The notes: a model not told the origin generated them from the letters alone. A stretch of 64,000 nt of DNA from Bacteroidota bacterium (GCA_023386555.1 JAEWJK010000008.1:97473-161472); one strand, 5' to 3'; shown: positions 8,150 to 17,155, numbered from the stretch's first letter. Translations and numbers: made by a program.

Positions 8150-8989
8150 ATGGCTGCAAAACTGATTGCTGATAGTGGTGCCACCAAATGTGAATGGTGC
8201 CTTTTAATAGGGGATAAACGAAAGAAAATCTTTACACAAGGTATCAGTCCTTATTTTTTATCTGCAGAGCAGGTTATTGCTTTGCTACAGAAAGAGCTAG
8301 TTCCTAAACTCAAGAGTGTTAAGATTGATGAACTCTATTATTACGGTACTGGCTTAAGTAATCCCAATAATGTAAAAATGATCAAAGGGGCTTTAAAAAA
8401 GGTTTTCCCCGGAACATATATTGAAGCAACACACGACCTGATGGCTGCAGCCAGGGCTTTGTGCAGAAATTCAAAAGGTATTGCCTGTATTCTTGGAACA
8501 GGGTCGAACAGTTGCTATTATGATGGAAAAAAGATTGTAAAAAATAGTCCGGGTTTGGGTTATGTTTTAGGTGATGAAGGTAGTGGTGCTTACCTCGGAA
8601 AAAAGGTTATACAATACTATCTCTATAATACTTTTGATGAAGACCTCAGAGCAAGGTTTGATGCAAAATTTGTAACAACACCTATCGAGATCATCGAAAG
8701 TGTTTATAAAAAGCCTTTAGCCAATCGTTATCTGGCCTCATTTGCTATTTTTCTTGCCGAGAACAGGGGACATTACATGATTGAAAATATAATTGAAGAT
8801 GGGCTGAACGATTTTATCATCAATCATCTTTATAAATACCGTGAATCCTGGACAATGCCTTTGAACTTTGCAGGAAGTATAGCATTTGGCTTCAGAGATG
8901 TTTTAAAAGAACTTTGCAATAGTTACGAACTGGAAATGGGTGTGGTTTTAAAAAATCCCATGCAAGGGTTAATTGAATATCACAAATAA
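8150..8989 (+). CDS. BadF/BcrA-type amino-sugar kinase (GlcNAc or MurNAc kinase)
   Basis: A 279-residue sugar kinase of the ASKHA fold. It begins KLIADSGATKCEWCL, the phosphate-1 loop, followed by an ACILGTGSNSC phosphate-2 motif, GYVLGDEGSGAYLGKK, and an adenosine-binding GSIAFGF near the C-terminus. The family phosphorylates N-acetylglucosamine and, in MurK, also N-acetylmuramate. The next gene on the same strand is murQ, which needs MurNAc-6-phosphate, so I infer that this kinase supplies that substrate. A frame extending to 8075 crosses a spacer repeat, so the ATG at 8150, right before the conserved start, is preferred. Confidence 0.88.
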   Translation: MAAKLIADSGATKCEWCLLIGDKRKKIFTQGISPYFLSAEQVIALLQKELVPKLKSVKIDELYYYGTGLSNPNNVKMIKGALKKVFPGTYIEATHDLMAAARALCRNSKGIACILGTGSNSCYYDGKKIVKNSPGLGYVLGDEGSGAYLGKKVIQYYLYNTFDEDLRARFDAKFVTTPIEIIESVYKKPLANRYLASFAIFLAENRGHYMIENIIEDGLNDFIINHLYKYRESWTMPLNFAGSIAFGFRDVLKELCNSYELEMGVVLKNPMQGLIEYHK

Positions 8990-9179
8990 TATAAGTAAAA
9001 GCAATGCTGGAACCCTGATTTTTACAGCTATTCTGGTAGACTTAAGTTTTTGATGAGATACTTCTATAATTTCCCACAGAACCCGTAAAAACGCAAAATT
9101 CTTCACTAAAAAGCCGAAAAATGCGGTTTTGAATTTCTATTTTTGTTGGTAACGTACAGGTTAATTGTTGAATCCGCAT

Positions 9180-9213
9180 TCAGAAAGTACAAATGAGTGA
9201 CGGAAGACGATAA
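9180..9213. repeat. Dispersed intergenic repeat, copy 2 (subtype B)
   Basis: TTCAGAAA then GTACAAATGAGTGACGGAAG and ACGATAAG. It lies in the 252-bp leader region of murQ. It is one of the more diverged copies: the usual GACACAAC is GACGGAAG here. Confidence 0.7.
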
Positions 9214-9241
9214 GAGTTATTTGGCCGACCAAAACCTAAGC

Positions 9242-10063
9242 ATGAACGAGTTTAAAAAAGTTACAGAACAAACCTCTAATTACAGGCATTTGGAAAAAAT
9301 GTCTGTTTTTGAATTGCTTACAAATATTAATAAAGAAGACCAATCTGTGCCACGAGCTGTAGCTGAGGCGATACCACAAATAGAAAAATTGGCTTCTGCT
9401 ATTTCAGATAAAATGCTGGCTGGCGGAAGACTATTTTATATTGGTGCCGGAACCAGTGGAAGACTTGGTATTGTAGATGCCAGTGAATGTCCACCTACTT
9501 ATGGTGTTCCTCATGGATTGGTGATTGGGATTATTGCAGGAGGCGAAAAAGCCATTCTTGAAGCTGTGGAATTTGCAGAAGATGATTGGCAACAGGGCTG
9601 GATGGATCTCGAAAAACATTTTGTTAGCGATAAAGATGTGGTGGTAGGTATTGCAGCCAGTGGAACAACTCCTTACGTTATTGGAGCATTGGAAAAATGC
9701 AGGGAAAACGGAATTATAACCGGAAGTATCAGTTGTAATCCCAATTCTCCTGTTTCTGCTGCTGCAGATCTTCCGATAGAAGTGGTAGTAGGGCCTGAAT
9801 TTGTAACCGGAAGCACCAGGATGAAAAGTGGTACTGCTCAGAAATTAGTACTGAATATGATCTCTACCTCGGTAATGATACAATTAGGTAGGGTAGAAGA
9901 CAATAAAATGGTGAATATGCAGCTCACCAATGAAAAATTGGTTGACCGTGGGGTGAAAATGCTGATGGAAAAGCTCCAGCTTAACGATTATGAAGAAGCA
10001 AAACAACTATTATTGAAAACCGGCAGCGTAAAAAAAGCTATGGATTCGGTTGTGAAAAACTAA
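9242..10063 (+). CDS. murQ: N-acetylmuramic acid 6-phosphate etherase
   Basis: A 273-residue SIS-domain enzyme that cleaves the lactyl ether of MurNAc-6-phosphate to give GlcNAc-6-phosphate and D-lactate in peptidoglycan recycling. Conserved stretches are GRLFYIGAGTSGRLGIVDASE, ECPPTYGV, VVVGIAASGTTPYV, and PEFVTGSTRMKSGTAQK. Length is normal for MurQ. A GTG at 9197 would extend the frame by 15 residues, but those codons come from an intergenic repeat, so the ATG at 9242 is used. The upstream kinase gene makes a likely two-step recycling pair. Confidence 0.95.
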   Translation: MNEFKKVTEQTSNYRHLEKMSVFELLTNINKEDQSVPRAVAEAIPQIEKLASAISDKMLAGGRLFYIGAGTSGRLGIVDASECPPTYGVPHGLVIGIIAGGEKAILEAVEFAEDDWQQGWMDLEKHFVSDKDVVVGIAASGTTPYVIGALEKCRENGIITGSISCNPNSPVSAAADLPIEVVVGPEFVTGSTRMKSGTAQKLVLNMISTSVMIQLGRVEDNKMVNMQLTNEKLVDRGVKMLMEKLQLNDYEEAKQLLLKTGSVKKAMDSVVKN

Positions 10064-10166
10064 TTCTTTCGCATCTCTAATTTTTTATATAATTTACGCT
10101 TTAGAAATTCACCTGCCATAATTGTGGCCATTCCGCTGAACAGATTAATTAACTAAAACGTACAAC

Positions 10167-11366
10167 ATGAAGAAGGTATTTCTACTCTCTCTGGTTTCTT
10201 TTTCTTTATTTAACGCAAATGCACAAAGCAAAAAAGCTTATGCCATTACAGGTGATGTAAAAGGCAGTTATAATTGGGTGACTGTAAAGGAAATTGATCT
10301 AAATACAGGTGAAGTTGTAAAAACAATTTTCGATCCTACAGTCAACACTCCATATAGTCTTAGAACCGTTAATGGACAAGTTATGGCTGCAAGAGGTTAT
10401 ACCGATGCTCCTACTTATTCAGGAGTTGCCGCAGCAGCTTATGATGAAAAGAACAACAGGCTTTACTTTACTAATATGAGGGGTTCTGAACTTCGTTATT
10501 TTGATTTGAAAACGAATGAAGTTACAGTTGTGGTAAATCCTGATGCAGCTTTCAATACCGGAGAAAAAAACAATGAAGCAAATGTAATTACCAGGATGGT
10601 GATTGCTGCTGATGGTTTTGGTTATGCATTAACCAATGATGCTAAAAACCTGATTCGTTTTTCTACTGAGGGAAAGCCAATTATCACAAATCTTGGCTCA
10701 GTAAGAGATGATAGTAAAAATGGCAGCATCTCTATTCATAATCTTTGTACAAGTTGGGGTGGAGATATGATTGCTGATGCTTATGGAAACTTATATGTTT
10801 TCAGCATGCGTGGTAATATTTTCAAGATCAATCCAAATACAAAAGTTGCTGATCATGTTGGAGCTGTTACAGGCCTTCCTGCAAACTTCACCATCAATGG
10901 TGCTGCAGTAGATGCTGACGGACATGTTGTAGTTAGTAGTTCTGCTTTGACTGATAATTATTACAAGATCAACCTCGGAACATTAAATGCTGTCGCCATT
11001 CAGAAATCAGGCGATAATGTTTGGAATGCATCTGACCTTGCCAGTGGAAATATTGCTTACAGAGGTGGATTAAACAATCCAGCAGTAGTTGCTGAAGTAA
11101 AAGGAAATGATCTTATCAGCATTTATCCTAATCCTGTAGTGAGCAGTTTTGTAAATGTTTCTTTCGAGAAAGTAACTCCAGGAAGATATACAATTGAATT
11201 AACAGATGCCAGCGGAAGAAAAGTGATCAACCAGGTAGCTGAAATCAACGGAGTACAAAATCAAAGAGTAAACCTTCCACGTTCAACTTCAAGTGGAATG
11301 TATATGGTTAGAGTGATAAATGCAGACGGCAAAGCTGTCTTTAACGATAAAATTGTGGTTCAGTAA
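10167..11366 (+). CDS. Secreted beta-propeller-like protein with T9SS type A sorting domain
   Basis: A 399-residue exported protein. A Sec signal (KKVFLLSLVSFSLFNANAQ) is followed by about 290 residues of repeated beta strands resembling propeller blades (NNRLYFTNMRGSELRYFDLKT, GFGYALTND, GNLYVFSMRGNIFKINP). The last 80 residues are a type IX sorting domain: ISIYPNPV, then SGRKVINQ, then the terminal MYMVRVINADGKAVFNDKIVV. It should be carried across the outer membrane and anchored or released. The ligand is unknown. A strong terminator follows at 11393. Confidence 0.85.
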   Translation: MKKVFLLSLVSFSLFNANAQSKKAYAITGDVKGSYNWVTVKEIDLNTGEVVKTIFDPTVNTPYSLRTVNGQVMAARGYTDAPTYSGVAAAAYDEKNNRLYFTNMRGSELRYFDLKTNEVTVVVNPDAAFNTGEKNNEANVITRMVIAADGFGYALTNDAKNLIRFSTEGKPIITNLGSVRDDSKNGSISIHNLCTSWGGDMIADAYGNLYVFSMRGNIFKINPNTKVADHVGAVTGLPANFTINGAAVDADGHVVVSSSALTDNYYKINLGTLNAVAIQKSGDNVWNASDLASGNIAYRGGLNNPAVVAEVKGNDLISIYPNPVVSSFVNVSFEKVTPGRYTIELTDASGRKVINQVAEINGVQNQRVNLPRSTSSGMYMVRVINADGKAVFNDKIVVQ

Positions 11367-11392
11367 GTAAATTATTCTACCAAGAATGAAGG

Positions 11393-11422
11393 ATCCCGCT
11401 ATGTTTATGGCGGGATTTTTTT
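11393..11422 (+). terminator. Rho-independent terminator after the T9SS cargo gene
   Basis: Stem ATCCCGC (11393-11399) pairs with GCGGGAT (11410-11416) across a ten-base loop and is followed by a run of seven T. Confidence 0.85.
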
Positions 11423-11509
11423 ATGGCTTGCCGAAATGTTATTGTAGCTGACTGTATGGTTTATCTTTTCTAAATTTGCACTTTACAATTACTCATAAAA
11501 TATCGATAT

Positions 11510-12640
11510 ATGGAAACATTAGCTGCCTCAAAAGTCAGGGAACAAACCGCTGAAGATTTTTTACCGTTGGAAGGAACAGACTATGTTGAGTTTTATGTAG
11601 GTAATGCCAAACAGGCTGCTCATTACTATAAAACCGCATTTGGTTTTCAAAGCCTGGCTTATGCAGGACCGGAAACCGGTGTAAAAGACAGGGCAAGTTA
11701 TGTGGTGAGGCAGAACAAACTCACTTTCATGTTTACTACTCCGTTAAGATCTGGCAATCCAATAGCCGATCATATTTATAAGCATGGAGATGGAGTGAAG
11801 AATCTTTCATTAAGAGTGCAGGATGCTACTTCAGCCTGGGAAGAAACCACCAAACGTGGTGCAAGAAGTTTTATGCAGCCTTTGAAAATGGAAGATGAAT
11901 TTGGTGAAGTGGTGATGAGTGGTATTCATACTTATGGAGATACTGTTCATCTTTTTATAGAAAGAAAAAACTATAACGGACCATTTATGCCAGGCTTCAG
12001 AAAATGGGAATCTACTTATAATCCAACGGAGACAGGTTTATTATATGTTGACCATTGTGTTGGTAATGTTGGATGGAACCAGATGAATCCATGGGTAAAG
12101 TTTTATGAAGATGTAATGGGCTTTAAGAATATTCTTTCTTTCGATGATGAAGACATTTCTACCGAATATTCAGCCTTGATGAGTAAAGTAATGAGCAGCG
12201 GAAATGGCTTTGTAAAGTTTCCGATCAACGAACCAGCAGAAGGCAAAAAGAAATCACAGGTAGAAGAGTATCTCGATTTTTATGATGGGGAAGGTGTGCA
12301 ACACGTAGCATTGGCAACAAACGACATCGTAAAAACAGTGAAAGACCTGATGAGCCGTGGAGTTGAATTTTTAAAAGTCCCTTCAACTTATTATGATGAT
12401 CTTTTAGATCGTGTGGGTAAAATTGATGAAGACATTGAGCCATTAAAAGAGTTAGGAATATTAGTTGATAGAGATGAGGAAGGTTATCTCTTACAGCTCT
12501 TTTCAAAGCCGGTGGAAGACAGGCCAACACTTTTCTTCGAGATCATTCAAAGAAAAGGAGCAAAAAGTTTTGGTAAAGGAAACTTCAAAGCTTTGTTCGA
12601 AGCCATTGAAAGAGAGCAGGAATCAAGAGGTAATTTATAG
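11510..12640 (+). CDS. hppD: 4-hydroxyphenylpyruvate dioxygenase
   Basis: A 376-residue non-heme iron dioxygenase converting 4-hydroxyphenylpyruvate to homogentisate in tyrosine breakdown. Two vicinal-oxygen-chelate halves are present. The three iron ligands are visible in the second half: H182 in VDHCVGNV, H265 in QHVALATNDI and E344 in FFEIIQR. The C-terminal GAKSFGKGNFKALFEAIE helix that gates the active site is intact. A TAAATTTG promoter box lies at 11471-11478. Other genes of the homogentisate pathway are not in the window. Confidence 0.95.
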   Translation: METLAASKVREQTAEDFLPLEGTDYVEFYVGNAKQAAHYYKTAFGFQSLAYAGPETGVKDRASYVVRQNKLTFMFTTPLRSGNPIADHIYKHGDGVKNLSLRVQDATSAWEETTKRGARSFMQPLKMEDEFGEVVMSGIHTYGDTVHLFIERKNYNGPFMPGFRKWESTYNPTETGLLYVDHCVGNVGWNQMNPWVKFYEDVMGFKNILSFDDEDISTEYSALMSKVMSSGNGFVKFPINEPAEGKKKSQVEEYLDFYDGEGVQHVALATNDIVKTVKDLMSRGVEFLKVPSTYYDDLLDRVGKIDEDIEPLKELGILVDRDEEGYLLQLFSKPVEDRPTLFFEIIQRKGAKSFGKGNFKALFEAIEREQESRGNL

Positions 12641-12650
12641 GAAGCTTGTT

Positions 12651-12676
12651 AAGCTCCTGTGAATAATAGGAGCTTT
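12651..12676 (+). terminator. Hairpin after hppD, probable terminator
   Basis: Stem AAGCTCCT (12651-12658) pairs with AGGAGCTT (12668-12675). The T tract is short (TTT then AAA), so termination may be partial. Confidence 0.6.
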
Positions 12677-12750
12677 AAACATAGTTTAATTCACACTAAA
12701 ACCTTGCGGGAAATAGATTGCTTATTTTCAACGAACGAAAATCTGTACGG

Positions 12751-13509
12751 ATGAAGAAGGTTTTATTGTTAGCTTGTTCGGTAATGATCATCAGCTTAGT
12801 CTATGCACAACCACAGGCTACTTTTTACGATATGCAAAAGAGCTATCCAAGAGTAGCATCTGCAGTAACTAAGAAAGAAGATACTCTTAGAAAACAGGTT
12901 GAAAGGGCAGGACTTACCTGGCCATTAAAGCAATTATATATCCGTAGTTTTAAATACGATAGCCAACTTGAAGTTTGGGCAAGAAATACCAGCAGCGAAC
13001 CTTATCAGCTGTTCAAGACTTATAAAGTATGTGCTTTAAGTGGAAGTCTCGGACCAAAAAGAATGGAGGGCGATTACCAGGTACCAGAAGGCTTTTATTA
13101 TATCAATGTGTTTAATCCCAGGAGCACTTATCATTTATCATTAGGTTTAAATTATCCTAATGCTTCAGACATGGTGCTGAGTGATTCTATTCAGCCAGGT
13201 GGAGATATTTTTATTCATGGAAGTTGTTTAACAGTTGGCTGCATTCCAATCCAGGATCATCAGATTGAAGAATTGTACATTCTGGCTTCACATGCAAGAA
13301 ACCAGGGACAGGATTTTATTCCTGTTCACATTTTCCCAATAAGATACACCAATCCAAAGAGTGTAAAAATCCTTGACAAGGCATGTAATGATGATGCGCA
13401 GTACAAAAAGTTCTCTGCTAACATCAAAGAAGTATTCGACTTTTTTGAAGAAAAGAAAAAACTTCCGTTGATCTCTGTGAACAGCAAGGGTGAGTATGTG
13501 ATTATGTAG
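12751..13509 (+). CDS. YkuD/YafK-type L,D-transpeptidase
   Basis: A 252-residue exported protein (signal KKVLLLACSVMIISLVYAQ). The catalytic motif HGSCLTVGCIPI contains the histidine, the conserved glycine and the nucleophilic cysteine of the YkuD fold, in the compact form seen in the YafK subfamily (COG3034). The preceding KTYKVCALSGSLGPKRMEGDYQVPEG segment is also typical of that subfamily. The likely role is peptidoglycan cross-linking or attachment or release of a protein at meso-diaminopimelate. The frame can start at 12718, but the ATG at 12751 starts the signal peptide directly. Confidence 0.88.
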   Translation: MKKVLLLACSVMIISLVYAQPQATFYDMQKSYPRVASAVTKKEDTLRKQVERAGLTWPLKQLYIRSFKYDSQLEVWARNTSSEPYQLFKTYKVCALSGSLGPKRMEGDYQVPEGFYYINVFNPRSTYHLSLGLNYPNASDMVLSDSIQPGGDIFIHGSCLTVGCIPIQDHQIEELYILASHARNQGQDFIPVHIFPIRYTNPKSVKILDKACNDDAQYKKFSANIKEVFDFFEEKKKLPLISVNSKGEYVIM

Positions 13510-13524
13510 CAGGGTTTCTGAGTG

Positions 13525-13557
13525 CTATTAAGCTTCGGTTGTGTCACTCACTTACTG
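13525..13557. repeat. Dispersed intergenic repeat, copy 3 (subtype A)
   Basis: Reads CTATTAAGCTTCG then GTTGTGTCACTCACTTACTG. It is in reverse orientation, between the transpeptidase gene and the toxin-antitoxin pair. Confidence 0.75.
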
Positions 13558-13601
13558 ATATATCATTATTGAACTTTACATTTGAATAAAAACCAGCTAT
13601 C

Positions 13602-13790
13602 ATGAAAGGTGTGAGCTATGTTACTGACGAAAATGACAATAAAATTGCCGTGCAGATAGATATGAAATACTTCAAATCTGCAAATGAAGATCTGGAAGAT
13701 CTGATAGATGGCATTCTTGCTGAATCAAGAAAGGACGAAGAAAGAATTCCTTTAGATAAAGTAATTAAAAACCTGAAAAAGAAAAAATAG
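13602..13790 (+). CDS. Putative antitoxin of a RelE-type pair
   Basis: A 62-residue acidic protein with a lysine-rich end (KVIKNLKKKK). It has no recognised DNA-binding motif, but its stop (TAG 13788-13790) overlaps the GTG start of the RelE/ParE toxin by one base, the usual antitoxin-first order. A TACATTTG promoter box lies at 13577-13584. The internal ESRKDEERIPLDKV segment resembles the toxin-wrapping tails of small antitoxins. Family assignment rests on position. Confidence 0.65.
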   Translation: MKGVSYVTDENDNKIAVQIDMKYFKSANEDLEDLIDGILAESRKDEERIPLDKVIKNLKKKK

Positions 13791-14056
13791 TGCCTCTTTA
13801 TTCAGTTGTTTTAACTAAGAGTGCTGAAAAAGACCTTAGAAAATTACCCGCTAAGACTACTAAAAAGATCATTGAAGTGCTCCGATCTTTTGAACAACAG
13901 CCAAGGCCTGATGGTTGTAAGAAATTAAAAGGTTATGCAAACCTATGGCGTTACCGAATAGGAGATTACCGAATAATTTATGCTATCTCTGATGTTATTC
14001 TTCTTGTCGATGTGAGAGAGATAGGTCATAGAAAAGACATCTATGATAAACTTTAA
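13790..14056 (+). CDS. RelE/ParE family toxin
   Basis: An 88-residue toxin-fold protein: YSVVLTKSAEKDLRKLP, a helix, GCKKLKGYANLWRYRIGDYRIIY, then LLVDVREIGHRKDIYDKL. The pattern of an N-terminal strand, basic K-L-K-G and W-R-Y-R-I-G-D-Y-R-I-I-Y, ending in G-H-R-K-D-I-Y is the RelE hallmark. Members cleave ribosome-bound mRNA. The GTG start at 13790 overlaps the antitoxin stop. The stop codon abuts the stop of convergent aspartate kinase, so no terminator fits between them. Confidence 0.85.
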   Translation: MPLYSVVLTKSAEKDLRKLPAKTTKKIIEVLRSFEQQPRPDGCKKLKGYANLWRYRIGDYRIIYAISDVILLVDVREIGHRKDIYDKL

Positions 14057-15313
14057 TTATCTATACACCACCTGCACTGTCTCCTTCGTTTCCTGTTGCA
14101 ATAACACATCTTTTCCTTCGATCATCTTATTCAGCAGTTCATTATTGAAGTGCCTGATAGTAAGTAAGCTTAACCCTCTTTCCAATTCTACATCAAACAC
14201 AGATGATGCTTCGGCAGCTAATTGATCAACTTTTTCAGGATGATCATCTAAACACAACTGTACACTGATTGCACCTGTCTGAACAAGATTAGCTCTGAAT
14301 TTTAGTCCGGCAAAAAGTTCATATAACATGCTCATCGGCTTTTCACCTACGAAAGAAAAATCCTGGCTGTGCAGATGCATCAATACCTGCTTTTCTTTTA
14401 TTACAACAATAGGAGGTAAGTTTTTTACTTTTTTATTGCTAATGGTTGTTCCAGGTAAAGAAGCATCTAAAAAACATCGAACATGAAGCGGAATATTTTT
14501 ATTCTGCAATGGTTTGATCGTTTTTGGATGTATCACCTGCGCACCATAATATGCCATTTCAATCACCTCATTAAAACTGAGTTCACTTAAGAAACTGGCT
14601 TCCGGAAATTGTTTTGGATCAGCACTCATTACACCTTCTACATCTTTCCATATCGTCAAACTTTCAGTATTCAAAAGATTTGCAACAATAGCTGCAGTAT
14701 AATCACTTCCTTCACGGCCAAGGGTAGTACTTTCATTTTCATCAGTACTACCAATGAAGCCCTGAGTTAAATACATTGTTGATTGCCTGTCTTTCATTGC
14801 AATCTGAATACGATCAGCTGTAAAATCCCAATCAACATTCGCATCTCTGAAGTTATCGTCTGTCCTCAAGATATCTCTTACGTCCAGCCATTCATTTTTC
14901 ACTTCTATTTCATTTAAATAATAACTAACAATGCAGGTACTGAGTAACTCACCAACACAAACGATCTGATCGTAATAGTAATCATAATTTCTGACGGGTT
15001 TATCATGTAATAGCCACTCTACTTCTGTAAAAAAATCATTAAGTTGACTATAACAACCGTTGTAATTTTTAATCAATAAATATTTAGCAGTGGTAAGGTG
15101 TTGTTGCTTCACAGTCTCAAATAGCTGTAATGCCTGTTCTTTTTCTCCACGGAAGAAAGCTTCAGCTACTTTTTCCAAAGCATTGGTGGTTTTTCCCATT
15201 GCTGAAATAATAACAACGAGTTCTTCATTGCTAAAACTTTTGAGAATCGTTGCTACATTCTGAATTCTTTCTACGCTGTTTACACTTGCTCCGCCAAACT
15301 TGAAAACTTTCAT
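14057..15313 (-). CDS. lysC: Aspartate kinase (monofunctional)
   Basis: A 418-residue kinase making aspartyl phosphate for lysine, threonine, methionine and diaminopimelate synthesis. KFGGASVNS is the nucleotide-binding start. TTLGREGSDYTAAIVANLL and a SDP-like SADPKQFPEA region mark the amino-acid kinase core. The C-terminal 110 residues carry an ACT-like segment (LHSQDFSFVGEKPMSM), so feedback inhibition is plausible. There is no homoserine dehydrogenase domain. It is divergent from fbp. Confidence 0.9.
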   Translation of the reverse strand: MKVFKFGGASVNSVERIQNVATILKSFSNEELVVIISAMGKTTNALEKVAEAFFRGEKEQALQLFETVKQQHLTTAKYLLIKNYNGCYSQLNDFFTEVEWLLHDKPVRNYDYYYDQIVCVGELLSTCIVSYYLNEIEVKNEWLDVRDILRTDDNFRDANVDWDFTADRIQIAMKDRQSTMYLTQGFIGSTDENESTTLGREGSDYTAAIVANLLNTESLTIWKDVEGVMSADPKQFPEASFLSELSFNEVIEMAYYGAQVIHPKTIKPLQNKNIPLHVRCFLDASLPGTTISNKKVKNLPPIVVIKEKQVLMHLHSQDFSFVGEKPMSMLYELFAGLKFRANLVQTGAISVQLCLDDHPEKVDQLAAEASSVFDVELERGLSLLTIRHFNNELLNKMIEGKDVLLQQETKETVQVVYR

Positions 15314-15394
15314 AAACTGTGGAAATGATTATGGTTCAATAGAAAGCAAAAGTCGGGCAAAAAATAACATGAGTATGAATAGTTGTGAGACACT

Positions 15395-15472
15395 AACCTG
15401 TCAGGTTTGTTCAATTATATCAAAGCCTTTGAAATGATTTGGTTCAGCTGATTCACTTAACCTGACAGGGTT
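15395..15472. repeat. Pair of near-palindromes in the lysC-fbp divergent gap
   Basis: AACCTGTCAGGTT (15395-15407) is a perfect palindrome around a central T. AACCTGACAGGGTT (15459-15472) is nearly the same. The two sites are 51 bases apart. They could be a regulatory pair for the divergent genes or a short palindromic repeat. Related AACCTTGCAGGG is at 23143-23154. Confidence 0.55.
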
Positions 15473-15489
15473 GCTACTGATGCATTACG

Positions 15490-15531
15490 TTCCTTCAGTA
15501 CAAGAGTGCGACGCAAGCAAAGCTGAAAATA
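15490..15531. repeat. Dispersed intergenic repeat, copy 4 (subtype A, GC variant)
   Basis: GTTCCTTCA then GTACAAGAGTGCGACGCAAG and CAAAGCTGAAAATAG. The core carries the TGCGACGCAA variant shared with copies 5 and 6. It lies between lysC and fbp. Confidence 0.75.
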
Positions 15532-15586
15532 GTTATGCTGCCAGCTACATACAATTACTCATTACATTTGCCTAAAATTTGGTTTT

Positions 15587-16618
15587 ATGAATGTGAACAG
15601 GAACGTCTTAACGCTTGATGAATTTACAATCCAACAGATGAGGGCTTTCCCCAGGGCTACAGGAGAACTCAGTAGCCTGCTAAGGGATATTGGCCTGGCT
15701 GCCAAAAGAGTAAATGTTGAAGTGAATAAGGCTGGACTGGTTGACATTCTTGGTGATGCAGGTACAACAAATGTTCAGGGTGAGGAAGTAAAAAAGCTGG
15801 ATGTATATGCTAACAATCAATTTGTAGGTGTTTTGCAGCACGGAATCAGTTGTGCCGGTATCGGTAGTGAAGAGTTGGATGAGATCGTTGTTTTTGATGA
15901 TCCCGTTAGTAATAACAGCAAATATGTTTGTTTGTTCGATCCATTAGATGGCAGCGGCAATATTGATGTAAATGTTTCTATCGGAACTATATTCAGCATT
16001 TATAGAAGAGTTAGCGAATTAGGTAAGCCTTGTACCGAGGAAGATTTTTTACAGCCAGGTAATAAACAAGTTGCTGCCGGTTATGTGATATATGGATCAT
16101 CGACCATGCTGGTATATGCTACAAAAAGAGGTGTTAACGGATTTACGCTTGATCCTTCTATTGGAGAATTCAGTTTAAGTCATCCGGATATTAAATGTCC
16201 GCCAAACGGAAAGATTTATTCAGTTAATCATGGTAATTTTTTCCAGTATGATGAGGGTGTTCGAAACTACATCAATGCCTGTCAAAGAAAAACGAAAGCT
16301 GATGGTGGACCTTATACTCAACGATACATTGGCAGCATGGTAGCCGATGTTCACAGAAATCTAATTAAAGGTGGAATCTTTATGTACCCTGGTACAACTG
16401 ATAAGCCTAAGGGAAAATTAAGGTTGCTCTATGAGTGTAATCCATTTGCATTTATCGCTGAAATGGCAGGAGGAGTTGCTACTAATGGCAAGCAACGAAT
16501 TCTTGACGTTCAGCCAACAGAACTTCACCAACGAACACCAATGTTTATTGGCAGTAAGGATATGATGGCAGAACTTGAGGTTTTGTTAAATGCTGAATCA
16601 GATAAAGCAGCGGTTTAA
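15587..16618 (+). CDS. fbp: Fructose-1,6-bisphosphatase class I
   Basis: A 343-residue gluconeogenic phosphatase. The metal-binding signature [18 protein letters not shown] is intact. Downstream are [20 protein letters not shown], the active-site and sugar-phosphate region, and the C-terminal [12 protein letters not shown] of class I enzymes. Length is normal. A TACATTTG box at 15563-15570 is placed for a short leader. The neighbouring divergent gene is lysC, with a 273-bp gap holding two palindromes and a dispersed repeat. Confidence 0.95.
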   Translation: MNVNRNVLTLDEFTIQQMRAFPRATGELSSLLRDIGLAAKRVNVEVNKAGLVDILGDAGTTNVQGEEVKKLDVYANNQFVGVLQHGISCAGIGSEELDEIVVFDDPVSNNSKYVCLFDPLDGSGNIDVNVSIGTIFSIYRRVSELGKPCTEEDFLQPGNKQVAAGYVIYGSSTMLVYATKRGVNGFTLDPSIGEFSLSHPDIKCPPNGKIYSVNHGNFFQYDEGVRNYINACQRKTKADGGPYTQRYIGSMVADVHRNLIKGGIFMYPGTTDKPKGKLRLLYECNPFAFIAEMAGGVATNGKQRILDVQPTELHQRTPMFIGSKDMMAELEVLLNAESDKAAV

Positions 16619-16651
16619 TTTTTGCCTGAAATTGCATCAAATCCTCCTTTG

Positions 16652-17155
16652 ATGAAAAAGATGCTTTTTATTCTTGGTTTTATTGCATGTATGTCTTTCG
16701 CTTCCTGCGAAGCATTTACAGAACTACAGCAAACTGGTGAGATAAAGAAAAAGCCAATACGCACTTCTGCAGTCTCAGAAGCTGGAATGGAGGAATCTAT
16801 TCTGGATCTGATCAATCAATACCGTAAATCAAAGGGTTTAGGAATCTTAAAAATGCATACTGCTATTTCCGAAGAATCAAGGAAACACAGCAGCGATATG
16901 GCTAATAATAAAGTTCCTTTTAGTCATGATGGATTTAATACAAGAGCTAAACGAATCGAAGAAAAAATACATGGCGTTAGGTCTGTTGCTGAAAATGTAG
17001 CCTACGGACAAAGATCAGCCAAGGAAGTAGTTGAAGACTGGATCAAAAGTCCTGGCCATAAAATGAATATTGAAGGAAACTATACACAGACAGGTATTGG
17101 TATTGCTGCTAATAAAAAAGGTGTTTTATATTACACCCAAATATTTGTAAGGTGA
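16652..17155 (+). CDS. CAP/SCP-domain lipoprotein
   Basis: A 167-residue protein with a lipoprotein signal ending in SFASC. The CAP domain follows: ILDLINQYRKSKGL, HSSDMANNKVPFSHDG with the conserved histidine, AENVAYG, VVEDWIKSPGHKMNIEG, and YYTQIFVR. Bacterial CAP proteins (YkwD-like) are exported, and their ligand or activity is mostly unknown. The frame opens upstream at 16622, but those residues precede the signal. The last four bases overlap the GTG start of the next gene, suggesting translational coupling. Confidence 0.88.
   Translation: MKKMLFILGFIACMSFASCEAFTELQQTGEIKKKPIRTSAVSEAGMEESILDLINQYRKSKGLGILKMHTAISEESRKHSSDMANNKVPFSHDGFNTRAKRIEEKIHGVRSVAENVAYGQRSAKEVVEDWIKSPGHKMNIEGNYTQTGIGIAANKKGVLYYTQIFVR

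Noticed and set aside
9197..9241. A GTG start for murQ
   Set aside because: The GTG is inside dispersed repeat copy 2, and the ATG at 9242 gives a normal MurQ length.
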